Assembly: GCF_042663585.1 (NCBI RefSeq)
Contig: NZ_JBHTAN010000001.1
Location: 1 to 64,000, forward strand
From: Natranaeroarchaeum sp042663585
Lineage (GTDB): Archaea > Halobacteriota > Halobacteria > Halobacteriales > Natronoarchaeaceae
Reading direction: 5' to 3'
DNA length: 64,000 bases
In this document: positions 18,339 through 28,332 of the stretch, piece by piece
Layout: every line of letters begins with the position of its first letter
Numbering within the stretch: position 1 is the stretch's first letter
Position numbers and translations under genes: made by a program
The notes under the pieces: model-generated
Told to the model about the DNA's origin: nothing
The model's input: the letters and a program-made list of their open reading frames with translations, nothing else
Database searches by the model: none

Positions 18339-20533
18339 GCTCACAGCGAGAGTCGAAAGCAGCCCATATTCGACACATCCTGGAGACGGAGGGCGAGGCA
18401 GTCGCCGCTAACACGAGAGGATTTAACGCGGGACGATACGAATCTGTTGCCGATCTCGAGTCGTACGAGCAGCTTCGCGCGGAAGCGAGGGCGATCAAGG
18501 AAGACGCCATCGAACGGCTACCTGCTCTTCTCGACGAACTCACTGAAACGGTCGAGGAGAACGGTGGAACCGTCTATATCGCTGATGATGCCGCCGATGC
18601 CAACGAGTACATTTCGGACGTCTGTTCGCAAGCGGAGGCCGACCGCCTCGTCAAAAGCAAGTCGATGACGAGCGAGGAGATCACGGTCAACGAGCACCTC
18701 GAACGTGAGGGCGTCGACGTCGTCGAGACCGACCTCGGCGAGTGGGTCCTTCAGGTCGCTGACGAGGCTCCAAGCCATATCGTCGCTCCCGCGATCCACA
18801 AGTCTCGTGAGGATATTGCGACCCTCTTTAACAAGCAGTTCGAGCCTGCCGACGAACTCGAAACGGCCGAGGAACTGACGATGTTTGCCCGGGAGAAGCT
18901 GGGTGAACAGATCCGGGGCGCCGATGTCGGAATGACTGGTGCGAACTTTCTCACGGCGGATTCCGGGACCATGGCGCTGGTAACGAGCGAGGGCAACGCC
19001 CGCAAGACTGTGACCGTTCCGGACACGCAGATCACTGTCGCTGGCGTCGAAAAGATCGTCCCGAGCATCGAGGACCTGCAGCCCTTTATCGAACTGATCG
19101 GCCGCTCCGGGACGGGACAGGACATCACGAGTTATATCTCGTTGCTCACGCCCCCGATCAACTCTCCACCGGTCGATTTCGACGATCGAGAGACACCGAT
19201 CGGCGGCGATGGCGAGGGCCGTGAGTTCCATCTCGTCCTCATCGACAACGGGCGGTTGGCGATGCGAGAGGACGAAGATCTCCGGGAGACACTGTACTGT
19301 ATCCGGTGTTCGGCCTGCTCGAACACCTGTGCGAACTTCCAGTCCGTTGGTGGCCATGTGTTTGGTGGTGAGACGTACTCCGGCGGAATCGCCACGGGGT
19401 GGGAAGCTGGCGTACATGGTACCGACACCGCAGCGGAATTCAACGATCTCTGCACGGGCTGTTCGCGCTGTGTCGAGGCCTGCCCGGTCAATATCGATAT
19501 CCCGTGGATCAATACCGTCGTCCGGGATCGAATCAACACCGAGACCGACACCAGCGCCGAGTTTCTGGTCGATGGATTGACGCCTGATACCGAGAGTTCT
19601 GGGCCGGGACTCCAGAAACGCCTGTTCGGCAACTTCGAGACGCTTGCCAAACTCGGTAGCGCGTTCGCACCCCTCTCGAACTGGGCTGCAAATTCTCTGC
19701 CGGCTTCGTACCTCCTTGAACGCGTCGCAGGCGTCGACCGGAGGCGGGACCTCCCCGCGTTCCGCCGGACGACATTTGTCGAGTGGTTCGAAAGCCGTGA
19801 CGATATTCCACCGAGTGATCCGGACTGGACAGTCGTGCTCTATCCCGACCTGTACACGAACTACATGCTAGCCGAGCGCGGAAAGGCGGCTGTCAGAGCG
19901 CTGGAAGCACTTGGTGCTGAGGTCGTCGTCCCGCCGGTACCAGGGGCTGGGCGGGCACCACTCTCGCAGGGAATGATCGATACGGCCCGGACGAAAGCAG
20001 AACGCGTCGTCGAGCAGCTTGGCCCATACGTCAAGCAGGGAGACGACGTGGTCGTAATTGAGCCGAGTGACCTGGCGATGTTCCGTAACGATTACGCCAG
20101 GCTCCTTCCGGAAGAGCAGCACGAACCGCTCGCGGCGAACAGCTACGAGATTCTCGAATACATCTACGGGCTCCTCGAAAACGGTGCCAATCCCGACGAG
20201 CTGACTGTCGCTGCCGACGGGGAAACGGTTGCCTATCACGCCCACTGCCAACAGCGTACGATGGGACTCGACGAGTATGGCCTCTCCGTCCTAGACCGAC
20301 TGGAGTACGAGGTGACAACAAGCGATGTCGAGTGCTGTGGAATGGCTGGATCGTTCGGCTACAAGCAGCAGTACTACGAGCTTTCGATCGACGTCGGCTC
20401 GAATCTGGAGACACAGCTCGACGAGGCGGACTGTGAACATACCCTTGCAAGCGGCATGTCTTGTACGGACCAGATTGGAGACCTCGTGGGCGACGAGCCG
20501 ATGCATGTCGTCGAGCTCATCGCTCCTGATTGA
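18335..20533 (+). CDS. LutB-LutA fusion, iron-sulfur lactate oxidation protein
   Basis: About 732 residues. Residues 1-270 are a LUD domain with the LutB-type pattern (GMTGANFLTADSGTMALVT, HIVAPAIHKSREDIATLF). Then come two [4Fe-4S] motifs (CIRCSACSNTC and CTGCSRCVEACP). The last 250 residues form a LutA/CCG domain (HCQQRTMG, VECCGMAGSFGY), which binds a further Fe-S cluster in HdrD/GlpC-type proteins. Bacteria usually encode LutA and LutB separately; here they are one chain. Together with LutC upstream it forms the FMN-independent lactate dehydrogenase. An alternative is another 2-hydroxyacid substrate, since a 2-hydroxyglutarate oxidase gene lies elsewhere in the window. Confidence 0.88.
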   Translation: MSSQRESKAAHIRHILETEGEAVAANTRGFNAGRYESVADLESYEQLRAEARAIKEDAIERLPALLDELTETVEENGGTVYIADDAADANEYISDVCSQAEADRLVKSKSMTSEEITVNEHLEREGVDVVETDLGEWVLQVADEAPSHIVAPAIHKSREDIATLFNKQFEPADELETAEELTMFAREKLGEQIRGADVGMTGANFLTADSGTMALVTSEGNARKTVTVPDTQITVAGVEKIVPSIEDLQPFIELIGRSGTGQDITSYISLLTPPINSPPVDFDDRETPIGGDGEGREFHLVLIDNGRLAMREDEDLRETLYCIRCSACSNTCANFQSVGGHVFGGETYSGGIATGWEAGVHGTDTAAEFNDLCTGCSRCVEACPVNIDIPWINTVVRDRINTETDTSAEFLVDGLTPDTESSGPGLQKRLFGNFETLAKLGSAFAPLSNWAANSLPASYLLERVAGVDRRRDLPAFRRTTFVEWFESRDDIPPSDPDWTVVLYPDLYTNYMLAERGKAAVRALEALGAEVVVPPVPGAGRAPLSQGMIDTARTKAERVVEQLGPYVKQGDDVVVIEPSDLAMFRNDYARLLPEEQHEPLAANSYEILEYIYGLLENGANPDELTVAADGETVAYHAHCQQRTMGLDEYGLSVLDRLEYEVTTSDVECCGMAGSFGYKQQYYELSIDVGSNLETQLDEADCEHTLASGMSCTDQIGDLVGDEPMHVVELIAPD

Positions 20534-20654
20534 GCTGCTCTTCGCTCGGTCGCTTCATTAGCAAGCTCGCTCTTGAGGAACATCACAACCTCGAAGGATG
20601 GAAATGATGCGTGGCTTCAAAGCGCAATATTGTTCGTGAATTGAATTATAGAAG

Positions 20655-21165
<511 letters not shown>

Positions 21166-21253
21166 CCGGGGCCTGATACTGCGCGGTGCGATCAGGGCAA
21201 GCGGACTCGAAAGAGAACGGCGGGGTGGTCGTCCGCGAACGTTCTGGGTGCTC

Positions 21254-21451
21254 TCAAGCGTGGGCAGTGTATCCAGCGTCTTCGACGGCTTGTACAAGGG
21301 CCATGACGTCGGCGTCACCATTGACTCTCGCCTGTTCGGCCTCACGATCGGCGGTGGCGTCAGTCACGCCAGATACGTCTTGAAGGGTCTCTTTAACGGT
21401 CTGTTCACAGTGTTCGCACGTCATCCCCTCGACGGTGATCGTTTGACTCAT
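21254..21451 (-). CDS. Heavy-metal-associated (HMA) copper chaperone
   Basis: 65 residues, the complete HMA ferredoxin-like fold with metal motif GMTCEHC, then ETLQDVSGVTDATAD and the C-terminal VQAVEDAGYTAHA. This is a CopZ-type cytoplasmic copper chaperone that hands Cu(I) to the P-type ATPase encoded nearby. The start is ATG 21451; the upstream in-frame extension is antisense to the regulator and is rejected. Divergent from the TRASH regulator across 133 bases that should hold both promoters. Confidence 0.88.
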   Translation of the reverse strand: MSQTITVEGMTCEHCEQTVKETLQDVSGVTDATADREAEQARVNGDADVMALVQAVEDAGYTAHA

Positions 21452-21584
21452 TCCGGTGAAAAATACGGACGGCTCCTCTTTGTCATTTGCTGCTTCGATA
21501 CTGTTGTTCGAACGGTTATGAAACGACGTATTCCAAAGTATCTTCAGGGAAATAGTATTGTATCCTGCGTCCTTTTGGGCCAGT
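21452..21584. promoter_or_regulatory. Divergent promoter region of copper chaperone and TRASH regulator
   Basis: 133 bases between the two starts, AT-rich in the centre (GAAATAGTATTGTATCC near 21550 and TTCCGGTGAAAAATACGG near 21452-21470). A natural site for copper-dependent autoregulation by the Lrp/TRASH protein; no exact operator identified. Confidence 0.4.
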
Positions 21585-22175
21585 ATGCGGGACTTGGATG
21601 AAACCGACATGGAGATTCTCTCGCTGTTAGCCGAGAACGCCCGTCGCCCGTTCAGCGCGATCGGCGAGGAAGTTGGCCTCTCGGGGCCAGCCGTCTCAGA
21701 TCGCGTTACACGGCTCCAAGAGACCGGAGTCATCAACAACTTCACTATCGATGTCGACCGTACTAAACTCAGAGCTGGTGTACCGGTACTCGTTCAACTG
21801 GATCTCCCGTCTGAGTCGTTCGACGCGGTACGCGAGCGGGTCAGAAACGACGACGCCGTCGAACACGTGTTCATTACGTCGGAGGGCGACCTCTGGTTCT
21901 ATGGACGTGCAGAAGCACAGAACGTCCGAGCATGGGTGAACACGCTTCTCGATGGCGCTAACTCGGTTGATTACACAGTCACGTTAGTCGACGAAGTCGA
22001 GTGGACACCGTCGATTGACGGCGTCGAGTTCGCACTCACGTGTGCCGAGTGCAGTAATACTGTGGATTCTGAGGGGGAGACGAGTCGTATTGATGGAGAG
22101 CTCTATCATTTCTGTTGTCAATCGTGTCAGAGTCGATTCGAAGATCGACACCAGCGTCTCGAAGAGGGCATATAG
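21585..22175 (+). CDS. Lrp/AsnC-type regulator with C-terminal TRASH metal domain
   Basis: About 196 residues. N-terminal Lrp HTH (MDLDET-like start, ILSLLAENARRPFSAIGEEV, SGPAVSDRVTRLQETGVI), a central AsnC-like sensor fold, then a TRASH domain with CAEC and HFCCQSC motifs that binds copper or a related soft metal. Such proteins control copA/copZ in archaea. Start ATG 21585 chosen over the in-frame GTG-like site at 21558 because the HTH begins directly after it. Divergent from the chaperone and 95 bases upstream of copA. Confidence 0.88.
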   Translation: MRDLDETDMEILSLLAENARRPFSAIGEEVGLSGPAVSDRVTRLQETGVINNFTIDVDRTKLRAGVPVLVQLDLPSESFDAVRERVRNDDAVEHVFITSEGDLWFYGRAEAQNVRAWVNTLLDGANSVDYTVTLVDEVEWTPSIDGVEFALTCAECSNTVDSEGETSRIDGELYHFCCQSCQSRFEDRHQRLEEGI

Positions 22176-22270
22176 CGCTGACTTCGGTTTGGAACCGAAA
22201 GTAAACGCCGTCGATTACCCTCACTATCCAAGTGAGAACTCACCTAACGGGGTAGCTCCTACAGTATGAT

Positions 22271-24928
22271 ATGGAAACACGCACAGCACAACTGGACATC
22301 ACAGGAATGACCTGTGCCAACTGCTCGGGGACAGTTGGGGACGCCCTGGAGTCACTCGACGGCGTCATCGAGGCGAACGCCAATTTCGCCACGGACGAGG
22401 GCTCCGTCGAGTACAACCCTGACGAGGTATCGCTCGCAGAGATCTACGGGGCGATCGAGGACGCCGGCTACGGTGCGGTGTCTGACACGGTGACCATCGG
22501 CATCTCCGATATGACCTGTGCCAACTGTGTGCAGACGAACGAGACCGCGCTCGAGAACACGCCGGGTGTTATCGCGGCCGAGGCGAACTTCGCCACCGAC
22601 GAAGCGCAGGTCAGGTACAACCCCGCGGACACCTCACTCGACGCGCTCTACGACGCTATCGAGGACGCTGGTTACTCGCCGGTTCGTGAAGACAGCAACA
22701 GCGGTGAATCGGGTAAAGACGCTCGGGACGCTGCACGACAGGGTGAGATCTGAAAACAGCTTCGACTGACGCTGTTCGGAGCCGCGCTCTCGGCCCCGAT
22801 GCTGTTTTTCCTCGCAGAGAAGTTCCTGCTCGGCGGGGGAATTCTCCCGGAGACGGTCCTCGGCGTCGAATTCGGATGGGTCGAGTTCCTGCTGGCGACA
22901 CCAGTTCAGGCCGTGCTCGGCTGGCCGTTCTACAAGAACTCGTACAACGCGCTGATCAACAACAGGCGCGCCAACATGGACGTTCTCATCGCACTGGGTT
23001 CGTCCACTGCGTATTTCTACTCAATCGCAGTACTCGCGGAATTGATCGCGGGGGGGCTGTACTTCGACACTGCCGCGTTGATCCTCGTGTTCATCACCCT
23101 CGGGAACTACCTCGAAGCCCGCTCGAAAGGGCAGGCAGGTGACGCCCTTCGAAAGCTCCTCGAAATGGAGGCCGAGACGGCCACCCTCGTCGACGAGGAC
23201 GGTACCGAAGTGGAAGTGCCACTCGAAGAGGTCACCGTCGGCGACCGTATGAAGGTCCGGCCCGGCGAGCAGATTCCGACCGACGGCGTCGTCATCGACG
23301 GGCAGAGCGCCGTCGACGAGTCGATGGTCACCGGCGAGTCGGTTCCCGTCGAGAAAGGCGAGGGTGACGAGGTCGTCGGGTCCACTATCAACGAGAACGG
23401 TGTGCTCGTCGTTGAGGCGACGAAGGTCGGTGCGGACACGGCGCTCCAGCAGATCGTCCAGACGGTCAAGGAAGCCCAGTCGCGCCAACCCGACATCCAG
23501 AATCTGGCGGACCGCATCTCGGCGTACTTCGTCCCAGCGGTCATCGCGAACGCGTTGCTGTGGGGCACTGTGTGGTTCCTCTTCCCCGCGACTTTCGCGG
23601 GCTTCGTTGAGGCACTCCCGCTATGGGGACTCGTCGCAGGTGGCCCCGTCGCCGCTGGAGGCGTCTCAGTCTTCGAGTTCGCGCTCATCGTCTTCGCATC
23701 GTCCGTGTTGATCGCCTGTCCCTGTGCGCTGGGGTTAGCGACGCCTGCTGCAACGATGGTTGGGACAACGATCGGTGCCCAGAACGGCGTCCTGTTCAAA
23801 GGCGGGGACATTCTTGAACGCGCGAAAGACGTCGACACGGTCGTCTTTGACAAGACCGGGACGCTCACAAAAGGTGAAATGGAGCTAACGGACGTCGTGG
23901 TCTTCGACGGTGACGGCCAACCTGTCGCTGACGGTGGAGAGCCGGCAGCCGACGGCGGAGCGCTAACTGCACGCGATCGTCTCAGTGAGGACGACGTCCT
24001 CCGATTCGCAGCGACGGCCGAAAGTGGAAGCGAGCATCCGCTTGCGCGGGCCATTGTCGATGGAGCTGAAGCCCGTGGTATCGACGTGACCGACCCGGAC
24101 GCCTTCGAGAACGTCCCCGGCCACGGCATCAAAGCGACGGTCGGTGACAATGAGGTGCTGGTCGGCAACCGCAAGCTGCTGCGCGACAACGGGATCGACC
24201 CCTCGCCCGCTCAGGAGACAATGGAGCGCCTCGAGAACGAGGGGAAGACGGCAATGCTCGTCGCGTTGCGCGGTTCGGAGCGAAGCGGCGACCGCGATGC
24301 GAGCGGCGAACAGCCGCGAGCGGAGGGCAAACTCATCGGTGTGGTCGCTGACGCCGACACGATCAAAGAAAGTGCAACCGAGGCCGTGAGCCAACTGCAG
24401 GAGCGCGGCATCGACGTGATGATGATCACCGGCGACAACGAGCGGACCGCCCTCTCCGTCGCCGAGCAGGTCGGGATCGACCCCGAAAATGTCCACGCGG
24501 AGGTGCTCCCCGAGGACAAATCCGATGCCGTCGAGGCCATTCAGGACGAAGGTCGCAAGGCGATGATGGTGGGCGACGGCGTCAACGACGCGCCCGCGCT
24601 CGCGGTGGCCCACGTCGGGACGGCCATCGGGAGCGGGACGGACGTCGCTATCGAAGCGGCGGACGTGACGCTGATGCGCGACGATCCACTCGACGTGGTG
24701 AAGGCTATCCGTATCTCGGACGCGACGCTCCAGAAGATCAAGCAGAACCTCGTGTGGGCGCTTGGGTACAACACGGCGATGATCCCGTTGGCTTCACTCG
24801 GGCTGCTCCAGCCCGTGCTCGCCGCCGGCGCGATGGCCTTCTCAAGTGTATCGGTGTTGTCGAACAGTCTACTGTTCCGCCGGTACACTCCGGATCACGA
24901 TTACGAGCTCCTCGGTCGACTCCGCTAA
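22271..24928 (+). pseudogene. copA: Copper P1B-type ATPase CopA, split by an in-frame UGA
   Basis: Copper exporter frame of about 885 codons with one TGA at 22751-22753. The first part (22271-22753) carries two HMA domains (GMTCANC and DMTCANC). The second, in the same frame, resumes KQLRLTLFGAALSAP and has all ATPase motifs: MVTGES actuator, CPCALGLATPAA metal-transport motif, DKTGTLTKGE phosphorylation site, SEHPLA and the GDGVNDAPAL hinge, plus eight expected membrane segments. The junction sequence ARQGEI-stop-KQLRL strongly suggests a CGA (Arg) to TGA change. Possible outcomes are a null allele, a two-piece protein if ATG 22799 is used (losing only the linker and part of the first helix), or readthrough. 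Confidence 0.9.
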
Positions 24929-24994
24929 TCAGCTGGTTTCACCAGCAGCATTCTTCGTCGTGTCCGGAAAAAACGACTCTCTGGAGAGAGACGG

Positions 24995-25291
24995 CTACTC
25001 CTGAGTGACAATTCCACGAAGAACCGGATAGTACGCTGTCCCAGTCCAGACCCCTACATGTGGATGACCGATGTACTGGAATCGGCCGTGGAGGTCGGCG
25101 TACGTCCCAGCGACCTCTTCGGCCTGGTGAAATGTCGCATCCTCTCGGGGATGGTTATCGGGCGTGTTGTACTCAAGTCCGTAGTGTTCCTCGGGGTTCG
25201 ACGCCGTCCAATGGACTGGGTCGGTTACGTACTCCCATACCTCCTCGGACGATGCGTCGATGATGATTTCGGCTTTGTCGGTGACGTACCT
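24995..25291 (-). pseudogene. SRPBCC (START-like) domain fragment without start codon
   Basis: On the minus strand an open stretch reads RYVTDKAEIIIDASSEEVWEYV, TDPVHWTASNPEEHY, EEVAGTYADLHGRFQYI and ends GIVTQE with stop TAG at 24995-24997. The opening strand plus EEVWEYVTDP is the signature N-terminus of SRPBCC/polyketide-cyclase-like proteins. There is no ATG, GTG or TTG in the stretch and a stop lies just upstream, so this is a gene fragment truncated at its 5' end. It sits between copA and DUF5676 in reverse orientation. Confidence 0.65.
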
Positions 25292-25306
25292 GGATTGACA
25301 CCTAAT

Positions 25307-25606
25307 CTATGATACGAAGGCGTTGTAAAGCCACGCGAAGGCATACATCAAGACGAAGCTGATCACCGCTGCCTCGACCATGCCCGCCACAGTCCCGACG
25401 ATGGTCGGTTCGAAGAACAGGTGCCACTGCTCCATCGCTTCGACTGCGCCCTCATAGACGCCGATCGCTCCGAACACACCCAGCAGGAGCATCGCGGTGG
25501 CAGAGACGACTGCTGCTGCGCCCGCCAGTGCCAACGAATCGAGATGCATCACGTTGGTCGTGGAGTCCATTTCGTACGCATCTTGGTTTGTGGTAGTAGT
25601 GCTCAT
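25307..25606 (-). CDS. DUF5676 two-helix membrane protein
   Basis: 99 residues. A polar N-terminus is followed by two membrane segments (LALAGAAAVVSATAMLLLGVF and TIVGTVAGMVEAAVISFVLM) joined by YEGAVEAMEQWHLFFEP, the arrangement of DUF5676 proteins that accompany copper ATPases and metal permeases in haloarchaea and bacteria. Function unknown. The start could also be ATG 25570. Confidence 0.75.
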   Translation of the reverse strand: MSTTTTNQDAYEMDSTTNVMHLDSLALAGAAAVVSATAMLLLGVFGAIGVYEGAVEAMEQWHLFFEPTIVGTVAGMVEAAVISFVLMYAFAWLYNAFVS

Positions 25607-25926
25607 GACTACAGATACGCTCTACTCCTTCAATCGGGTTTCTCTTACAATTCGAAAGGAGCGATTCCTTGGTAACACGGAGGAAAAATATCGTGGGGGA
25701 ACCAGCGGTCCAACACCCAGATCTGTATGGCCGGTCCGTCGGAAGACCAAGGAGCCACCACCGACTGGAATCAGTGACACGCAAAAACTGATGAGCGCGA
25801 ACGCAGTCCTCGAACGCTTGACCACCTCTGATAGCATGAGTCACCTTTGAATGCAAGATTTACTCCGCCCACTGCCCCGGTTTCTTAAGAACAAATAACA
25901 AAAAAGATGGCTGCGATCGTCTAAAT
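25607..25926. other. Gap between DUF5676 and permease fragment
   Basis: About 320 bases between divergent genes, no convincing frame. The last 60 bases (CTTAAGAACAAATAACAAAAAAG) are AT-rich and serve as a promoter candidate for the downstream group. Confidence 0.4.
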
Positions 25927-26050
25927 ATGCAAGCCGCCCTCGTCGACGGAATCCTCGAGTCGTTGCGGATCGGCGTCGGTTTCCTCTGGACTGCGGCGTG
26001 GGCGATCATCATGGGGCTCGTCATCACGAGTCTCGTTCAGGTTTTCAAAA
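25927..26050 (+). pseudogene. N-terminal fragment of a DUF318/YraQ-type permease
   Basis: MQAALVDGILESLRIGVGFL and TAAWAIIMGLVITSLVQV correspond to the first membrane helices of the DUF318 (YraQ, SO_0444-like) permeases common beside arsenic and copper genes. After residue about 40 the resemblance stops and the remaining frame to 26397 is not protein-like, so the body of the permease is lost, probably by deletion. Confidence 0.55.
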
Positions 26051-26149
26051 TCGTCGTGTTCGCGCTCTCTGGCTTTCTCCTATACGTCTACCGTCGTGGT
26101 CTCGGTGTGCCCGGGCAGTACTGCGACCCCGTGGGATGCGAACCGACGA

Positions 26150-26437
26150 TAGTGGACCGAGCCTCACCCACGACGGCGAGCCGATACAGTAGTCGGTGGC
26201 TTGGTCGCTGTCGTCCTCATCGTCTCTGGTGTGCTCATCTGGCAAGCATACCAGCAATAGCAGGCCTTCGACCAGATGGGATCGATAATGGGCACGTTGA
26301 TGGGGTCCGTTCACGGAACGAATCCACTCTGGTACGTCCTCGGAACCTTCCTCGTTTCGGCTGTCATCGATGGGGGGTATCTCGTGATTCGGGATGAGGT
26401 CACCAGCATAGAGGTAAACGACCGCTCACAGAGTTAA
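26150..26437 (+). pseudogene. Small membrane protein broken by an in-frame UAG
   Basis: A frame reads TVVGGLVAVVLIVSGVLIWQ, AYQQ, then TAG (26258-26260), then QAFDQMGSIMGTLMGSVHG and NPLWYVLGTFLVSAVIDGG followed by YLVIRDEV. Two membrane helices with a Met/Gly-rich linker resemble the other small membrane proteins of this island. CAG to TAG is the likely lesion. A short product could start at ATG 26276 and end TAA 26435-26437, directly abutting the MarR start at 26438. 5' limit uncertain. Confidence 0.5.
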
Positions 26438-26740
26438 ATGGCGAATCCGACCGATCCTGAGGGTGATGAATCGCCAGAGGTAGCTGTCCAATCGAATCGA
26501 GCCATCAATCCGGAGTCTCAGCTACAGGCTCGCGTGTTAGACCTCCTGCCAGATGATGAACGCCGTATCCTCGAACCAGTTATCTCCTCGTCTGGCATCA
26601 CACAGATCGAACTCAGGGATCGCTCGGACATCTCGAAGAGCAAGGTCAGTCAGACGGTGAGTGCGCTTGAGAAGCGTGGCCTGCTGTACCGCGAGCGCCA
26701 AGGGCGGACGTATCGCATCTATCCGAGCGACGACCTATAA
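26438..26740 (+). CDS. MarR-type winged-helix regulator
   Basis: About 100 residues. An acidic N-terminal tail, then a complete winged helix: LLPDDERRILEPVISS, GITQIELRDRS, ISKSKVSQTVSALEKRGLLYRERQGRTYRIYP. Its start ATG abuts the previous stop, so it is translated with the small membrane protein remnant. Position in the island suggests control of the downstream copper genes, though no ligand-binding domain is present. Confidence 0.8.
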   Translation: MANPTDPEGDESPEVAVQSNRAINPESQLQARVLDLLPDDERRILEPVISSSGITQIELRDRSDISKSKVSQTVSALEKRGLLYRERQGRTYRIYPSDDL

Positions 26741-27079
26741 CGAAAACAGGCGAACTAGTGGGGCGTTCCCACGAGTCCAGCCCCGTCCAAAACGTTGTCC
26801 ACTATCACGTCTGCACAATCTCGATGCAGGGATGGCGCGTGTCGTAGAATACGTCGAATGACCTGGTTACGGATCGTTCATACTGTTGTTCCTGGGGCCG
26901 TGGTCCTGTCCCGGGAGAAGGATTGAGTACCAATCCGGCGAATTCGGGCCGGAGGAACGGTCCTTGTCCTGAAAAACGGTTAGGTCCTCTTATACATGTT
27001 CTCGAACGTTCTCCTGTGTGGATTCACACCCACGTCGATAACCCCCCAGCAGTCCTACGAGTAATCGAGGAGAAAGACA
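26741..27079. other. Gap before the secreted Met-rich protein
   Basis: About 340 bases. Short frames only, none protein-like. GAGGAGAAAGACA just before 27080 is a plausible ribosome-binding site for the next gene. TCTTATACATG near 26990 could be a TATA-type element. Confidence 0.4.
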
Positions 27080-27400
27080 ATGACCAACTTCAAACTCGGC
27101 CGCTGGCTGCTCGTGGCCCTCGCGATCGTCGGACTCGCGTTTGCCGCGCCCGTTGCCAGCGCACACGGCAACGACACGACCGCTGACGACACGCTCACGG
27201 ACAATACCACCGCAGATGAATTGGCCACTTGGATGGAGGCGCAGATGGCCGAACACATGGGCCCTGGTAGCGTCGAGTGGATGGAGTCGCACATGGGTGT
27301 GACCGTCGACGAGATGGCCCAGGACATGTCTGACGAGGAATACCACGACGGAGCTGACGACGACTACAGCGGCGAGATGTACGGGCAGGGCCACTGCTGA
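27080..27400 (+). CDS. Exported Met/His-containing small protein
   Basis: About 106 residues. A clear signal peptide (FKLGRWLLVALAIVGLAFA ending APVASA) precedes an acidic mature part with repeated Met and His clusters: WMEAQMAEHMGPGSVEWMES and HMGVTVDEMAQDM, with a C-terminal GQGHC. Met- and His-rich exported peptides often bind copper. Position between the MarR gene and the SHOCT proteins supports a periplasm-like copper-binding role, which is inference. Confidence 0.7.
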   Translation: MTNFKLGRWLLVALAIVGLAFAAPVASAHGNDTTADDTLTDNTTADELATWMEAQMAEHMGPGSVEWMESHMGVTVDEMAQDMSDEEYHDGADDDYSGEMYGQGHC

Positions 27401-27457
27401 CAACCCTGACCGTTTCGATCGCTGCAACCGAACACCACAACTCACCAACTCAAGATA

Positions 27458-27814
27458 ATGACACAACTCACCACTCACATCGGACGCACTGCTCGTCGAC
27501 TCGCAATCCTCGCCGTCCCGCTGCTGGTCGCAACGACTGGAACGGCTGCTGCCCGCGGTGGTGGGAGCTACGGCGGCGGTATGATGGGCGGGAGCGGCTG
27601 GGGCCTCTTCGGCGGAGCGATGGGCCTCTGGGGACTTCTCTGGATGGGGCTCCTCATCGTCGTCCCGCTCTACATCGTCTATGCGCTCCTCAACCGAGGA
27701 TCCGGCGGGAACGAAGAGCAGTCGCTGTCAGTTCTCCGCGAGCGCTACGCCCGCGGTGAGCTATCGGATGAAGAATTCGATCGACGGCGAAAACAGCTCG
27801 AACGAACCGGATGA
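27458..27814 (+). CDS. SHOCT-domain membrane protein
   Basis: About 118 residues. A signal or first membrane helix (residues 10-35), a Gly/Met-rich patch (GGGMMGGSGWG), a second membrane helix (LWMGLLIVVPLYIVYALL) and a cytoplasmic SHOCT motif (SVLRERYARGELSDEEFDRR). SHOCT is an oligomerisation motif at protein C-termini. Two further genes in this island end with the same motif. Confidence 0.8.
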   Translation: MTQLTTHIGRTARRLAILAVPLLVATTGTAAARGGGSYGGGMMGGSGWGLFGGAMGLWGLLWMGLLIVVPLYIVYALLNRGSGGNEEQSLSVLRERYARGELSDEEFDRRRKQLERTG

Positions 27815-27909
27815 CTGGAACAGTTGCTGTTCCAGCCGATACATCACACTCCCAACGCTCGCCGTTGCGGCACCCAACCGTTAACCCCGTGGACGGGGTA
27901 TAATATTAC

Positions 27910-28326
27910 ATGGAATACACAATACAGACTTCAGTCACTGGCGATTTCGACGACGTCGTCGACACGACGATCGCAGCGCTCGAAGACGAAGGATTCGGCG
28001 TCCTCTGTGACATCGACATCCAGGCGACACTCAAGGAGAAACTCAACGAAGAATTCCGCCAGTACCGCATTCTCGGTGCATGCAATCCCCCCCTGGCATA
28101 CGAGGGACTGACCGAAGAAATCGAACTCGGAGCACTCCTCCCGTGTAACGTCATCGTCTACGAAACCGATGACGACGATATCGTTGTGAGTGCCGTCGAT
28201 CCGCAGCAGTTGATCGACATCGCAGACAACGATGCGCTCGAGTCTATCGCGACCGAGGTCACCGAGCGATTCGAACGTGTTCTCTCGGCCGTCACCGACG
28301 AACTAGGATCCAGATCGGAGACCTGA
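27910..28326 (+). CDS. DUF302 protein
   Basis: About 138 residues, whole domain: VTGDFDDVVDTTIAALEDEG, FGVLCDIDIQATLKEKL, YRILGACNPPLAYEGL, IELGALLPCNVIVYE, IVVSAVDPQQL. DUF302 forms an alpha/beta dimer; homologues occur beside thioredoxin-like and metal genes. Conserved Cys residues in GACNPP and LPCN may bind metal or heme, which is unproven. The next gene follows after 6 bases. Confidence 0.85.
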   Translation: MEYTIQTSVTGDFDDVVDTTIAALEDEGFGVLCDIDIQATLKEKLNEEFRQYRILGACNPPLAYEGLTEEIELGALLPCNVIVYETDDDDIVVSAVDPQQLIDIADNDALESIATEVTERFERVLSAVTDELGSRSET

Positions 28327-28332
28327 TCTTCG

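Noticed and set aside
22751..22753. Selenocysteine or pyrrolysine recoding of the stop codons
   Set aside because: The affected sites correspond to probable Arg or Trp, not catalytic Cys, and no downstream SECIS-like structure was seen.
23107..24189. Long minus-strand frame under copA
   Set aside because: Antisense shadow of a GC-rich gene; Ser/Pro/Arg-rich and without any motif, while the plus-strand frame has all ATPase motifs.
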